From NCBI GenBank assembly GCA_964526565.1, contig CAZGMC010000047.1, positions 1 to 31,676 of the forward strand: a stretch of DNA of 31,676 nucleotides, given 5' to 3'. The notes beneath the pieces were generated by a model. It saw only the letters and a program-made list of their open reading frames with translations, did no database searches and was not told where the DNA came from. The DNA is from CAZGMC01 sp964526565 (lineage in GTDB: Bacteria; Pseudomonadota; Alphaproteobacteria; DSM-16000; Inquilinaceae). The translations under genes and the position numbers were made by a program. Shown here piece after piece: positions 1 to 7,118 of the stretch (position 1 is its first letter; each line of letters starts with the position of its first letter).

Positions 1-56
1 CCCGGCACCACGCCCCCGGCACCGCACCCCCGGCACCGCGCCCCCTGCACCGCGCC
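1..56. repeat. 14-bp tandem repeat, 4 copies
   Basis: Four consecutive 14-base units close to CCCGGCACCGCGCC occupy 1-14, 15-28, 29-42 and 43-56, with a partial fifth after them. The copies differ at only one or two positions. The array lies just beyond the 3' end of the minus-strand tail-fibre gene that stops at 83. It may extend beyond the window edge. Confidence 0.85.
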
Positions 57-82
57 CCCTGCGCCTCAATGTCGCGGGACCG

Positions 83-1360
83 TCACAACTCCGCCGAAGC
101 CAGCACCACCCCGCCCAGGCCGGTGAGCGTCATCTGCGTGCCGGCGGTCAGCCCGCTGAAATAGCCCAGGTCGACGCGGCCGCCGTCGGCGGTGGCGTCG
201 TGCACCGTGCCGACCGCCGCCTGCGACTGGGTGAAGTCGGCCGTGACCATGTCGGTCAGGGTCAGCGGCGCCGTGGCGCTGTAGGCCGGCGCCGCGCGCA
301 TGCCGGGATGGACCAGCGACATCTGCACGTTACTGGCCGAGTTGGCCCGCCCGCTGCCGGCCGCAATGCGCTGCAGATACCGCCGGCACAGCGCCGCCTC
401 CACCCCCACCGGCCGCGGCCGGACCGGCACCGCCGCGCTGCCGGCCGCGAGCTGCAGGTCGGCGATCAGGAATACAGCTCCGGCGACCGCGCCGCACGCC
501 GCGGTGACGATCACCTCCACGCCGTTGGCGCAGGCGCCCATGTCGGGCACGGTCAGGCCGAGCGCCGCGTCGGTGCCGCTCGCCACATCGACCGGCGCGG
601 TCGAGGCGGCGATGGCCGTGACGGCAGCAAAGTCGTCGGCGGCATCCGCAGCGTTGACGGCGATCGTGTACCCGACCGCCGTGTCGGCGTCATGGCGCAC
701 GCGGCAGGCGACCATCGCCGGGCCGCCGGCCAGCATCGCCGCGTCACGCGCCTCGATCCGGCAGCGCCACGCCACTGCCGGCGCCGCGCCCGACAGGGTG
801 ACGCCGCTCAGCGCGCAGGCATGCCCGGTGGTGCCGAGGCCGGCGGCGGCCTGGCCGATCGTCCCGGCCTCGACCGTGCCGTCGGCGCGGGCGGCGATGC
901 CGTCCACGGCGCCGTACCGGAAGGCATTGGCGAGCGCCACGGGATCGCGCTGGGCGACGGCACACCCGCCGTTGACGATCAGGTTCGGCCAGGCGGCCGC
1001 CAGAACCGCATCGCGGACCGCGGCGACGCTGGCGCGGCGGGCGCTGCCGCCCTGCACCACCGCCACCACGTCGGCCTCGGCGAGTGGATCGGCCGCGGCC
1101 AGGTCGCCGGCCCCGGCCAGCACACCGTCGCGGAGCTGCGTGAAGCCGGCGCGGCGGGCGCTGCCGCCCTGCACCACCGCCACCGCGTCGGCCTCGGCGA
1201 GGGGATCGGCCGCCGTCAGCTCGGCGGCCCCGGCCAGCACCGCGTCGCGGATCTGGACGACGCTGGCGCGGCGGGTGCCGCCGACCTGGACGACGGGCAC
1301 GATGTCAACCGCGGCCAGCGCGTCGGCGGCGGCGAGGTCGCTGATTCGGACATTGGGCAT
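83..1360 (-). CDS. Phage tail-fibre-like protein with triplicated N-terminal module
   Basis: This 425-residue protein looks like a distal tail or receptor-binding protein of a phage or gene transfer agent. Residues 1-125 are three copies of a module of about 38 residues of the type ISDLAAAD...IVPVVQ.GG..RRASV..IRDAVLAG. This is a common N-terminal repeat of phage tail proteins that attach to a virion structure. A segment NLIVNGGCAVAQRDP follows, like the NLLINGDFxxWQRG start of tail-fibre C-terminal domains. An ALCRRYLQRI motif near residue 330 is also frequent in that group. The ATG is preceded by GGAG with about 10 bases spacing. It is the last gene of a three-gene minus-strand group, 7 bases after the 43-aa ORF. 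Assignment rests on motif resemblance; no chaperone or collagen repeat is visible. Confidence 0.7.
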   Translation of the reverse strand: MPNVRISDLAAADALAAVDIVPVVQVGGTRRASVVQIRDAVLAGAAELTAADPLAEADAVAVVQGGSARRAGFTQLRDGVLAGAGDLAAADPLAEADVVAVVQGGSARRASVAAVRDAVLAAAWPNLIVNGGCAVAQRDPVALANAFRYGAVDGIAARADGTVEAGTIGQAAAGLGTTGHACALSGVTLSGAAPAVAWRCRIEARDAAMLAGGPAMVACRVRHDADTAVGYTIAVNAADAADDFAAVTAIAASTAPVDVASGTDAALGLTVPDMGACANGVEVIVTAACGAVAGAVFLIADLQLAAGSAAVPVRPRPVGVEAALCRRYLQRIAAGSGRANSASNVQMSLVHPGMRAAPAYSATAPLTLTDMVTADFTQSQAAVGTVHDATADGGRVDLGYFSGLTAGTQMTLTGLGGVVLASAEL

Positions 1361-1367
1361 GGGGAGA

Positions 1368-1499
1368 TCACTCCGCGATCAGGGGGAAGTCGTCGTCGCC
1401 GGCGAGCGGCCGGCCGTCCTCGGCCAGCAGCAGCGGCGGCAGCGCGTAGCCGGGCGCCGTGGGTATCGGCGCCAGCCCGCGTCCCGGGTCGACCAGCAT
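1368..1499 (-). CDS. Small 43-aa protein between two phage-type genes
   Basis: This ORF of 43 residues begins MLVDPGRGLAPIPTAP and ends DDDFPLIAE. Its ATG (1497-1499) shares a base with the TGA of the upstream gene (1499-1501) in a TGATG overlap, and its stop is only 7 bases before the next ATG. Such tight coupling on both sides argues that it is real. It has no recognised domain. Small linker ORFs of this kind are usual in phage tail operons, so a tail-assembly role is only a guess. Confidence 0.5.
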   Translation of the reverse strand: MLVDPGRGLAPIPTAPGYALPPLLLAEDGRPLAGDDDFPLIAE

Positions 1500-1834
1500 C
1501 ATTCCTTCTCCGACACGTACAGGGTGCCGTCGCCGTCGGCGCGCAGCACGGCGATGTGGCTGTGGCGGTCGCCCTTGGGGCCGCCGAGCGACAGGTCGCA
1601 GTAGACGCCGGCCGGGAAGAAGTGGTCGGCGGCGGTCGCCGTCACGTCGGCGCCGCCGGTGCGCACGTAGACCGGCACGGTCGCGAACAGCCCGATCACA
1701 CGGGTGTCGGCGGCGAACGCCACGCCATTGCGGTTTGAAACCGCGCTGACGGCCAGCGCATGGGCGCCGCCGGGGCGCAGGCGCAGGGCCGGGATCGGAA
1801 TATTGTCATCGTCGCGGGGCATCATGGTCGCCAT
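1499..1834 (-). CDS. Phage-type small structural protein, 111 aa
   Basis: The protein starts MATMMPRDDD. It contains a pattern seen in small phage virion proteins: a stretch ending VRTGGADVTATAADHFFPAG (a value measured against 'ATA.D.F.PAG'), then DLSLGGPKGDRHSHIAVLRADGDGTLYVSE. The final GTLYVSE-type strand is typical of such phage proteins. The reading frame is open further upstream with a TTG at 1966, but the ATG at 1834 is preferred. It has GGGAG six bases ahead, while the upstream part of the frame contains a terminator hairpin. The gene overlaps the following 43-aa ORF by one base. The precise role (head or tail decoration) is unknown. Confidence 0.6.
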   Translation of the reverse strand: MATMMPRDDDNIPIPALRLRPGGAHALAVSAVSNRNGVAFAADTRVIGLFATVPVYVRTGGADVTATAADHFFPAGVYCDLSLGGPKGDRHSHIAVLRADGDGTLYVSEKE

Positions 1835-1880
1835 CTGCATCTCCCAGAAACCGGCGTGGCCGCCGGTCGACAGAACCCGG

Positions 1881-1915
1881 AAACGAAAAACGCCCGCGGC
1901 AGGCAGCCGCGGGCG
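1881..1915 (-). terminator. Rho-independent terminator reading on the minus strand
   Basis: A perfect 10-bp GC stem (1891-1900 with 1906-1915, five-base loop) is followed on the minus strand by TTTTTCGTTT (1890-1881). It sits 47 bases upstream of the 111-aa phage-type gene. No minus-strand gene precedes it before 3648, so it terminates a leader, a small RNA or an unrecognised transcript. Confidence 0.8.
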
Positions 1916-2027
1916 CACGTCGGGCAGGACAAAGAATCCTGTACCAGGAATAATTGCCCGGATCAAGCCCGCCCTGCCGGGCTGATCACGGATCGGCGGA
2001 GCTCCCTCATGACCAGCCGCACGGCCC

Positions 2028-2123
2028 GGTCCCGGCTTCGGTCCCGGCTTCGGTCCCGGCTTCGGTCCAGGCTTCGGTCCAGGCTTCGGTCCCGGCTTCG
2101 GTGGCGGCTTCGGTTGCGGCTCC
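2028..2123. repeat. 12-bp tandem repeat, about 8 copies
   Basis: Eight 12-base units based on GGTCCCGGCTTC run from 2028 to 2123; six are near-identical and the last two are degenerate. In one minus-strand frame the repeat reads as Pro-Lys-Pro-Gly repeats, in the same frame as the phage-type gene ending at 1499. No start codon is available upstream of the repeat in that frame. The rest of 1835-2342 holds only the terminator above and an AT-rich patch at about 2310-2335 before the next gene. Confidence 0.9.
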
Positions 2124-2342
2124 GATCCCGGGCGCCAAACCGCTCACGGCAGGGTCGACTCCCTGGATTCTTGCCCGCTCATGCTGTACAGGCTCGCCGA
2201 CGGCGCGGCATGTGTGTGTTGACGGGCAGTTCATCGCCTTGGTGCGCGCAACCGCTGGGGCGATCAGGGCGTCATGATGGACATGCTCAGTTGCCGTTCC
2301 CGACGCTGCCTATCTTTTAATTTGCATTGAACGAGGCCTGTC

Positions 2343-3473
2343 ATGGTGCAGAAAGTAGCGGAAGGCCACGGATCTCCCCAGGACGTTGCCGAGGCGATCG
2401 CCGACAGCCACGCTGCAGCGGTCGAGTTCCCGCAGATGCTCGTTTCGGGAGAGGCGCCCGTCGCAAGCATCGCGCAGCGAATGGTGGACGGTCGGTTCGA
2501 CAAGGCATTCCTGGTCGACGAGATCGCGCGCTTCACCGACGTCACGGTCGACATTCCCGAGACGCCCGGGAGGATCCTCGTGATGATCCCGCAGCACGGT
2601 TACTGGGCCGCCGAACTGACGCTGCCCGACCAGGTGTTCCGCGCCGCCGGCTACGACGTGGACTACGTCACCCCGCGCGGGCAGCGGCCGTTCGTGTTCG
2701 GCGTGAGCCTGGACACCAGCTTCCGGGATCAGGCGTGGAACGCTCTTCAGGTATCACCGGGCGAGGCGACGCTGGGCACGCGCTACAACGACCGGACAAG
2801 GACCGAGGGGCAGCGCCTGAACGAGCCGCGCGATCTCAACGCGTGGCTGCCGCCGACGCCGCGGCCGCAGCACGGCGAAGCATCGCGGGAACCGTTCCGC
2901 ACCCAACTGGCCGAGGCTCTGCGCGACGCGGCCCAGTACGCGGGGCTGGTCATTGTCGGCGGCGCCGGCGCCTACATGGACCTGGGCGGCAACACCTCGG
3001 TCCGCCCGCTGATCCAGCTGTTCGCTGCGCTCGGGCGACCCGTGGCGGCGATCTGCTACGGCGTGCAGGTCCTCATCCAGGCCACGGACCCCGAGACCAA
3101 GGTGCCGCTCGTCTGGGGCCGGCTGGCCACCGGTCACTCCGAGCAGGACGACTACACCGACGGCACCACGGACGTTCCGGTCGAGGGCGGCTACGGTCCC
3201 AACTACGGCTCGGCCCCGATCACCCTCGAGCAGATGATCAAGCAGTACACCGGGCCCAAGGGCGGCTTCATCTCGAGGAACGGCAGCCCGTACATGGCCG
3301 TCGCCGACGGCCCCTTCATCACCGCGCGCACCACGCCCGACGGCTATCCGGCCGCCCTGCTGGCCCTGGCGCAACTGCACGGAGCCGGCCGGCTGCCCGC
3401 GAAATATGTGATCGACGGGGACGGCCGCGGCCACGAGCCGGGCGATGCCGAGGTGCGGCGCAGCGGTGCGTGA
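2343..3473 (+). CDS. DJ-1/PfpI-superfamily (class I glutamine amidotransferase-like) protein
   Basis: This protein of 376 residues has an alpha/beta core like DJ-1/PfpI/Hsp31 proteins, which act as glyoxalases, chaperones or hydrolases. The core starts near residue 76 (GRILVMIPQHGYWAAEL) and contains the conserved glutamate (E91). It continues with GYDVDYVTPRG, the glycine strand IVGGAGAYMDLGGN (about 204-217) and the nucleophile elbow AICYG with Cys238. In many relatives the elbow is ICHG, so Tyr replaces His next to the cysteine here. The first 75 residues form an extension without a recognised domain. The ATG has GAGG six bases upstream. The gene stands alone and converges with the 3648-4925 gene. 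Its last codons lie inside an 18-bp tandem repeat. The substrate is unknown. Confidence 0.8.
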   Translation: MVQKVAEGHGSPQDVAEAIADSHAAAVEFPQMLVSGEAPVASIAQRMVDGRFDKAFLVDEIARFTDVTVDIPETPGRILVMIPQHGYWAAELTLPDQVFRAAGYDVDYVTPRGQRPFVFGVSLDTSFRDQAWNALQVSPGEATLGTRYNDRTRTEGQRLNEPRDLNAWLPPTPRPQHGEASREPFRTQLAEALRDAAQYAGLVIVGGAGAYMDLGGNTSVRPLIQLFAALGRPVAAICYGVQVLIQATDPETKVPLVWGRLATGHSEQDDYTDGTTDVPVEGGYGPNYGSAPITLEQMIKQYTGPKGGFISRNGSPYMAVADGPFITARTTPDGYPAALLALAQLHGAGRLPAKYVIDGDGRGHEPGDAEVRRSGA

Positions 3474-3537
3474 GCCGGCGGCAGTGCGTGAGCCGGCAGC
3501 GGTGCGTGAGCCGGCAGCGGTGCGTGAGCCGGCAGCG
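3466..3537. repeat. 18-bp tandem repeat, 4 copies, spanning a stop codon
   Basis: Four units of GTGCGTGAGCCGGCAGCG lie at 3466-3483, 3484-3501, 3502-3519 and 3520-3537; only the first differs slightly. The TGA stop of the DJ-1-like gene (3471-3473) is inside the first unit. Because 18 is a multiple of three, each later copy repeats an in-frame stop. Confidence 0.95.
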
Positions 3538-3647
3538 CGACACCGGGAACGACGCGGGATGTGGCCATCAGCAGGGTGAGTCCGCGGTCGCGCAACCACC
3601 GGGCCATGCCGCCGCCTTCCCTCGCCGTGCCTGCCGGCACGGCCGGG

Positions 3648-4925
3648 TCATCGCGGCGGCAGCGGCCGGTGCATGGGCCGCGGCACCTCGGGCGAGCCGA
3701 TGTCGTCCAGCGTCGCCTCGAGCGGGCGGCGCGACGGCAGCGGCAGCTCGACGACATTGCCGCTGTTGACGGCGGTCACCGGTGCGGTGGCCAGCGCCGG
3801 CGCTGCACCGCTGCCCGGCCGGCGCGGCGGCAACGGCAGGCGCGGCGCGCCGGACAGTTCCAGCGCCGTGCTGGCCGGGGCCGGGGGCGGTACATCGCCC
3901 GGCCGGCGCTCCGGCAGCGGCACGTCGATCAGCTCGCCAGCCACGGTCAGCACGGCGATGGCCGGCTCGCTGCCGGGCTCGCGCGGCGGCAGCGGGGCCG
4001 TGGGAACATCGGACAGGGCGAGCACCTCGGGCCTCGCATCGGCCGGCGACTCCGCGTCAGGCGACTCCGCGTCGGGCGACTCCGCGTCGGGCGACTCCGC
4101 GTCGGGCGGCGACTCCGCGTCGGGCGGCGACTCCGCGTCGGCCGGTCCGGGCGCGGCGGCGGCGATGGCCATGGCCGCCGCGTCTTCGCTGTCGGTGGCC
4201 GGCGCCTGCGGTGCCGCATCAGCCACGGCCGCCTCTTCCGGCGCGGCCGCCGGTGCCTCGGGCGCGGCTGCGACTGCGCCGCCGGCCGCAGCCGCCTCGC
4301 CCGCTTCGGCAATTTCGAGCAGGCTTTCGACGCGCACCGGCGGCCGGCCCGGCATCGGCACGCCGCGCATGGGCTCGGGCGCGGCGGCCAGCGGAATGAC
4401 CGCGCCGGGCCGCCGTCCGGGCCGCGGAAACTCCGGCTCCGGTGTCGCCGCGGCCAGCGCCTGCGCCATCGGCGCTGCCGGCGCCGCCGGCGCCGCCGGC
4501 GCCGGGGCGGTCGAGACGACCGGGCGCTCCGGCGTGGTTGGCGCCGGCCCCGAAGGGATGGGCCGGGTCGGCTGCGGCGTCACCGGCGCATCGATAATGC
4601 TCAGGCGCCACTGCCGGTTGCCGATGCGGCAGCCCTTGGCCTGGCCGCCCGTCACCCCGGCCCCGGACACCGAGAAGAACCGGCAGATGCGCGGCTGGGT
4701 CTCGGTGCGGATGATGATCACGGTGGCGCCGGAGGCCGGCAGCCGGTGCGGCTGGTTGGTCTGCTCGAACTCCAGGATCTGCTGGATGAACGCGCGGTCG
4801 GCGGCGGGCAGGTTGTTGGGATCGAACGCCTGGGCCGCCGCGCCGTACGAAGCCAGCGCAAACAGCAACAGCAGGCCGTACGCGACAGAGCGGACCCGTC
4901 CCCAACGGCTGGCACCGTCCTTCAT
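3648..4925 (-). CDS. Secreted proline/alanine-rich protein with PLPxRRP repeats, unknown function
   Basis: The protein has 425 residues. The start at 4925 (MKDGASRW) is chosen because GGAGG lies nine bases upstream and a signal peptide follows directly (YGLLLLFALASYGAAAQA, cleavage before FDPNN). A small N-terminal domain of about 100 residues after the signal has two cysteines (ICRFF and KGCRIG) and ends in RQWRLSIIDA. The remainder is low complexity, with Ala/Pro stretches, a DAESP repeat and at least five copies of a P-L/R-P-x-R-R-P motif (FPRPGRRPG, VPLPERRPG, LPLPPRRPG, LPLPSRRPL, VPRPMHRPL). Cationic proline-rich motifs like these are seen in envelope proteins of alphaproteobacteria. 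I do not recognise the family. A periplasmic or peptidoglycan-associated role is inference. Confidence 0.65.
   Translation of the reverse strand: MKDGASRWGRVRSVAYGLLLLFALASYGAAAQAFDPNNLPAADRAFIQQILEFEQTNQPHRLPASGATVIIIRTETQPRICRFFSVSGAGVTGGQAKGCRIGNRQWRLSIIDAPVTPQPTRPIPSGPAPTTPERPVVSTAPAPAAPAAPAAPMAQALAAATPEPEFPRPGRRPGAVIPLAAAPEPMRGVPMPGRPPVRVESLLEIAEAGEAAAAGGAVAAAPEAPAAAPEEAAVADAAPQAPATDSEDAAAMAIAAAAPGPADAESPPDAESPPDAESPDAESPDAESPDAESPADARPEVLALSDVPTAPLPPREPGSEPAIAVLTVAGELIDVPLPERRPGDVPPPAPASTALELSGAPRLPLPPRRPGSGAAPALATAPVTAVNSGNVVELPLPSRRPLEATLDDIGSPEVPRPMHRPLPPR
4045..4140. repeat. 15/18-bp in-frame tandem repeat encoding DAESP
   Basis: Units of GGCGACTCCGCGTCG (15 bases) and 18-base variants with an extra GGC repeat six times inside the 3648-4925 gene. 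On the coding strand they read PDAESP. The unit length is a multiple of three, so copy-number change would keep the frame. Confidence 0.9.
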
Positions 4926-5114
4926 CAGCGTCGGCCTCCGTGCATGGACCGGGTACACAATCCGTTGCACCCGTACAGGCAGCATAGGGTCACGCGCCGT
5001 CCGCCCTCAACAAGAGAGCCATTCTCATCCGGGACTGCGGCAACACTGTGGCAATACTGCACGCAACCAGGTGGTGGCAGCCGCAGAGTCGCGACAGCCG
5101 CCGGGTCGCGACCC

Positions 5115-5143
5115 TTGACGCGGGCGGGTCCGATGCGTACGGT
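5115..5143 (+). promoter_or_regulatory. Possible sigma-70-type promoter for the ACT-domain gene
   Basis: TTGACG (5115-5120) and TACGGT (5138-5143) are separated by 17 bases. They lie in the 336-base divergent intergenic region (4926-5261), about 120 bases before the ATG at 5262. The -10 box is weak. I see no other clear element in this intergenic region. Confidence 0.3.
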
Positions 5144-5261
5144 CCACCGTGTGATGGGTACCTTTCGGATCTCGCGGCGAATTACGAGCCCGGTCCTCGC
5201 GTGAGGGCCGGGACAGACGCGTTTTCTTGCCGACATGGCGCAAGCCGAAAGGATTTCTCCC

Positions 5262-5704
5262 ATGCTGCCGCATGACGCCGCCCCTGTCGGGGCCGCTCGC
5301 CCCGACACCGCATCCGCCCCCGTCTCTGCCNNNNNNNNNNNNNNNNNNNNNNNNNNNNNNNNNNNNNNNNNNNNNNNNNNNNNNNNNNNNNNNNNNNNNN
5401 NNNNNNNNNNNNNNNNNNNNNNNNNNNNNNCGCCGAAGCGGCGCCGCCTGCCGACAGCTATGTCATCAGCGCCGACGCCGATCCCGGCCTGCTGCCGCGG
5501 GTCCTGGACCTGGTCGCCAAACGCGGGCTGGTCCCGGCCGAATGCCACGCCTTCACCCGCCGCACCGCCGCGCCGGACGCCGCCGTCCGGCTGACGGTGG
5601 AGCTGCGCGTCGAGGGGCTGGAGCGCCGTGCCGCCGACCATGTCGCCGCCTGCCTGCGCCAGCTCCGGCCGGTGCATTCGGTGCTGCACCTGACCGGCTG
5701 CTGA
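5262..5704 (+). CDS. ACT-domain protein, interrupted by an assembly gap
   Basis: The N-terminal piece (MLPHDAAPVGAARPD...) starts at an ATG with AAAGGA eight bases upstream. After 100 N, a different nominal frame continues from 5432 as a clear ACT-like domain. It has SYVISADADPGLLPRVLDLVAKRG (first strand and helix), then RLTVELRVEGLERRAADHVAACLRQL and a final strand HSVLHLTGC before TGA at 5702-5704. The frame change across the N run is expected because the run length is a placeholder. ACT domains bind amino acids and regulate enzymes. The arrangement resembles the small regulatory subunit of acetolactate synthase, but this short stand-alone form is not assigned to a pathway. No catalytic domain is visible in what is sequenced. 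Confidence 0.6.
5331..5430. other. Assembly gap of 100 N
   Basis: Exactly 100 unknown bases interrupt the ACT-domain gene. A round number is the usual placeholder for a scaffold join, so the missing length and frame are not known. Confidence 0.98.
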
Positions 5705-5794
5705 CGACTTGCCGGCCGCCCCTTGGGCCTGCGCAATCGGCGGGAACTGCAACACGGGTTGCGCCGCCACCGCCGCGGCGGTACATGGCGGCCC

Positions 5795-6640
5795 ATGAGC
5801 TATCTCCGCCATATCCGGGCGTGCAACAGCCACGACCCGGACGCGTTCCGGCCGTTCCTGATCGGCCGGACGCGGGTCGGCAGCGTGCGCCACGGCCTCG
5901 CCCGCCGGCTGGCCGACTTCCCCGCCGTGTTCGCCGTCGGCGACGGGGCGGTGCGGCTCGCTCCGGGCCTCGACGGCTTCGAGGCCCGCAGCGAGGCCGT
6001 GGCCGGGGTGGTCGGCCGGCTGGTCGAGGCCGGCGACATCGCCCGACTCAAGCACGAGACCTATCCGGTCACGCCGGACTGGGGCGTGCCGCCGCTGATG
6101 GCCATCGACCGCGGCGCCGTGCCGGCCTTCGGCGTCACCGCCTTCGGCATCCACGTCAACGGCTTCGTGCGCACCGCCAACGGCATCGAGATGTGGGTCG
6201 GGCGCCGTGCTGCCGATCGCCGGGTGGCGCCGAACCGGCTGGACAACCTGGTCGGCGGCGGCCAGCCCCTGGGCCTCAGCCTGCGCGACAACCTGGCCAA
6301 GGAGGGCGCGGAAGAGGCCGGCCTGACGCCGCAGCAGGCGGCGGCGTGCCTGGCCGTCGGCGCCGTGACCTACACCCTGGATACGCCGGAGGGCGTCAAG
6401 CGCGACGTGCTGTTCGACTACGACCTGGATCTGCCGGCCGATTTTGTGCCGCGCAACACCGATGGCGAGGTGGCCGAGTTCTGCCGCTGGCCGCTGGACG
6501 CAGTGGCAGCGCGGGTGCGCGACACCGACGACTTCAAGTTCAACGTCAACCTGGTGGTGATCGACTTCCTGATCCGCCACGGCCACCTGACCCCCGACGA
6601 GCCCGAGTACCTGGCCATCGTCAAGGGGCTGCGCCAGTAG
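5795..6640 (+). CDS. NUDIX hydrolase with N-terminal DUF4743 domain
   Basis: This protein of 281 residues has two parts. Residues 1 to about 115 match the DUF4743 type of domain found in front of the NUDIX fold in proteins related to yeast YJR142W, once labelled thiamine pyrophosphokinase-like. The NUDIX part follows from about 120 (GVTAFGIHVNGFVR). Its box reads GGGQPLGLSLRDNL.KEGAEEAGL, with Lys in the place of the usual Arg of the REUxEE helix. The glutamates that bind divalent metal are present. It should hydrolyse a diphosphate-containing substrate, and some relatives act on oxidised thiamine diphosphate; the substrate here is inferred only. The ATG at 5795 (MSYLRHI) is preferred to in-frame codons further upstream because homology begins there. 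It lies between the ACT gene and the F0 operon. Confidence 0.8.
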   Translation: MSYLRHIRACNSHDPDAFRPFLIGRTRVGSVRHGLARRLADFPAVFAVGDGAVRLAPGLDGFEARSEAVAGVVGRLVEAGDIARLKHETYPVTPDWGVPPLMAIDRGAVPAFGVTAFGIHVNGFVRTANGIEMWVGRRAADRRVAPNRLDNLVGGGQPLGLSLRDNLAKEGAEEAGLTPQQAAACLAVGAVTYTLDTPEGVKRDVLFDYDLDLPADFVPRNTDGEVAEFCRWPLDAVAARVRDTDDFKFNVNLVVIDFLIRHGHLTPDEPEYLAIVKGLRQ

Positions 6641-6666
6641 GCAGCAGGTGAAAGGGCCGACCGGCC

Positions 6667-6696
6667 TTGACAGGGCAAAAAGCCGCTCATTATGTT
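6667..6696 (+). promoter_or_regulatory. Promoter of the F0 ATP synthase operon
   Basis: A perfect -35 box TTGACA (6667-6672) and a -10 box TATGTT (6691-6696) are 18 bases apart. The expected start of transcription is near 6703. The -10 box overlaps the ATG at 6692 that would otherwise give the longest atpI frame, which rules that codon out as the start on this transcript. Confidence 0.65.
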
Positions 6697-6748
6697 GCGC
6701 AGCATCACAGGCGCGGCTTCGGCTGCCGGCGAGAGTGTTCCCGCTGCC

Positions 6749-7102
6749 GTGACCCAGGACGACCCAGACACCCGACCGCCGCCGACGGACTTCGACGAGA
6801 GGCTGAAGGCGGCGCGGCGTGGCCTTGAACGCCCGGAGTCGCGGTCGGAAGGCATGGGCGCGGGCATGCGCATCGCCGTCGAGCTGGCGGCCGCGGTCCT
6901 GGTGGGGGCGGGGATCGGTATCGTTCTGGATCGCTGGCTCGGCACGTCGCCGTGGCTGCTGATTCTGTTTTTCGTGGTCGGCGCCACCGCCGGGTTCCTT
7001 AATGTGTACCGCATCGGCCAGGAGCTGGACAGGCGCGCCAAGGCGGCGCGCGCCGCGGCCGAAGAAAAAGACAAGAAGGCCGGCCGGTCCGGCAACCGCT
7101 AG
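6749..7102 (+). CDS. atpI: F0F1 ATP synthase assembly protein I
   Basis: AtpI helps assemble the c-ring of the F0 sector. The frame opens at 6692, but that ATG is inside the promoter -10 box. The GTG at 6749 gives a protein of 117 residues starting VTQDDPDTRPPP, of usual length for alphaproteobacterial AtpI. FDERLKAARRG follows, a hallmark of this group. Two membrane segments come next: about residues 40-60 (AVELAAAVLVGAGIGIVL, followed by DRWLGTSPW) and about 65-85 (LLILFFVVGATAGFLNVYR). A charged tail rich in Lys, Arg, Glu and Ala ends the protein. The ribosome binding site is weak (a GAG/AGAG run about 14 bases ahead), so the exact start is less sure than the identity. It is the first gene of the F0 operon, 16 bases before atpB. 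Confidence 0.85.
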   Translation: MTQDDPDTRPPPTDFDERLKAARRGLERPESRSEGMGAGMRIAVELAAAVLVGAGIGIVLDRWLGTSPWLLILFFVVGATAGFLNVYRIGQELDRRAKAARAAAEEKDKKAGRSGNR

Positions 7103-7118
7103 GTCGGGAGTGAAGAAC

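Noticed and set aside
200..1738. Long plus-strand frames opposite the phage genes
   Set aside because: They are antisense shadows rich in Arg, Ala, Gly and His, as expected in high-GC DNA, and show no domain, while the minus strand has clear tail-protein motifs and coupled starts.
2007..2277. Repeat proteins encoded by the 12-bp array (PASV, RSRL or TEAG repeats)
   Set aside because: All six frames of a stop-free tandem repeat look open; none has a domain or good start site, so none is called as a gene.
3673..5118. Long plus-strand frames opposite the PLPxRRP gene
   Set aside because: They have low-complexity Ser/Gly/Ala composition and no signal peptide or binding site; the minus strand has both.
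6692..6748. ATG at 6692 as the start of atpI
   Set aside because: It is part of the promoter -10 box, so the predicted transcript would not contain it.
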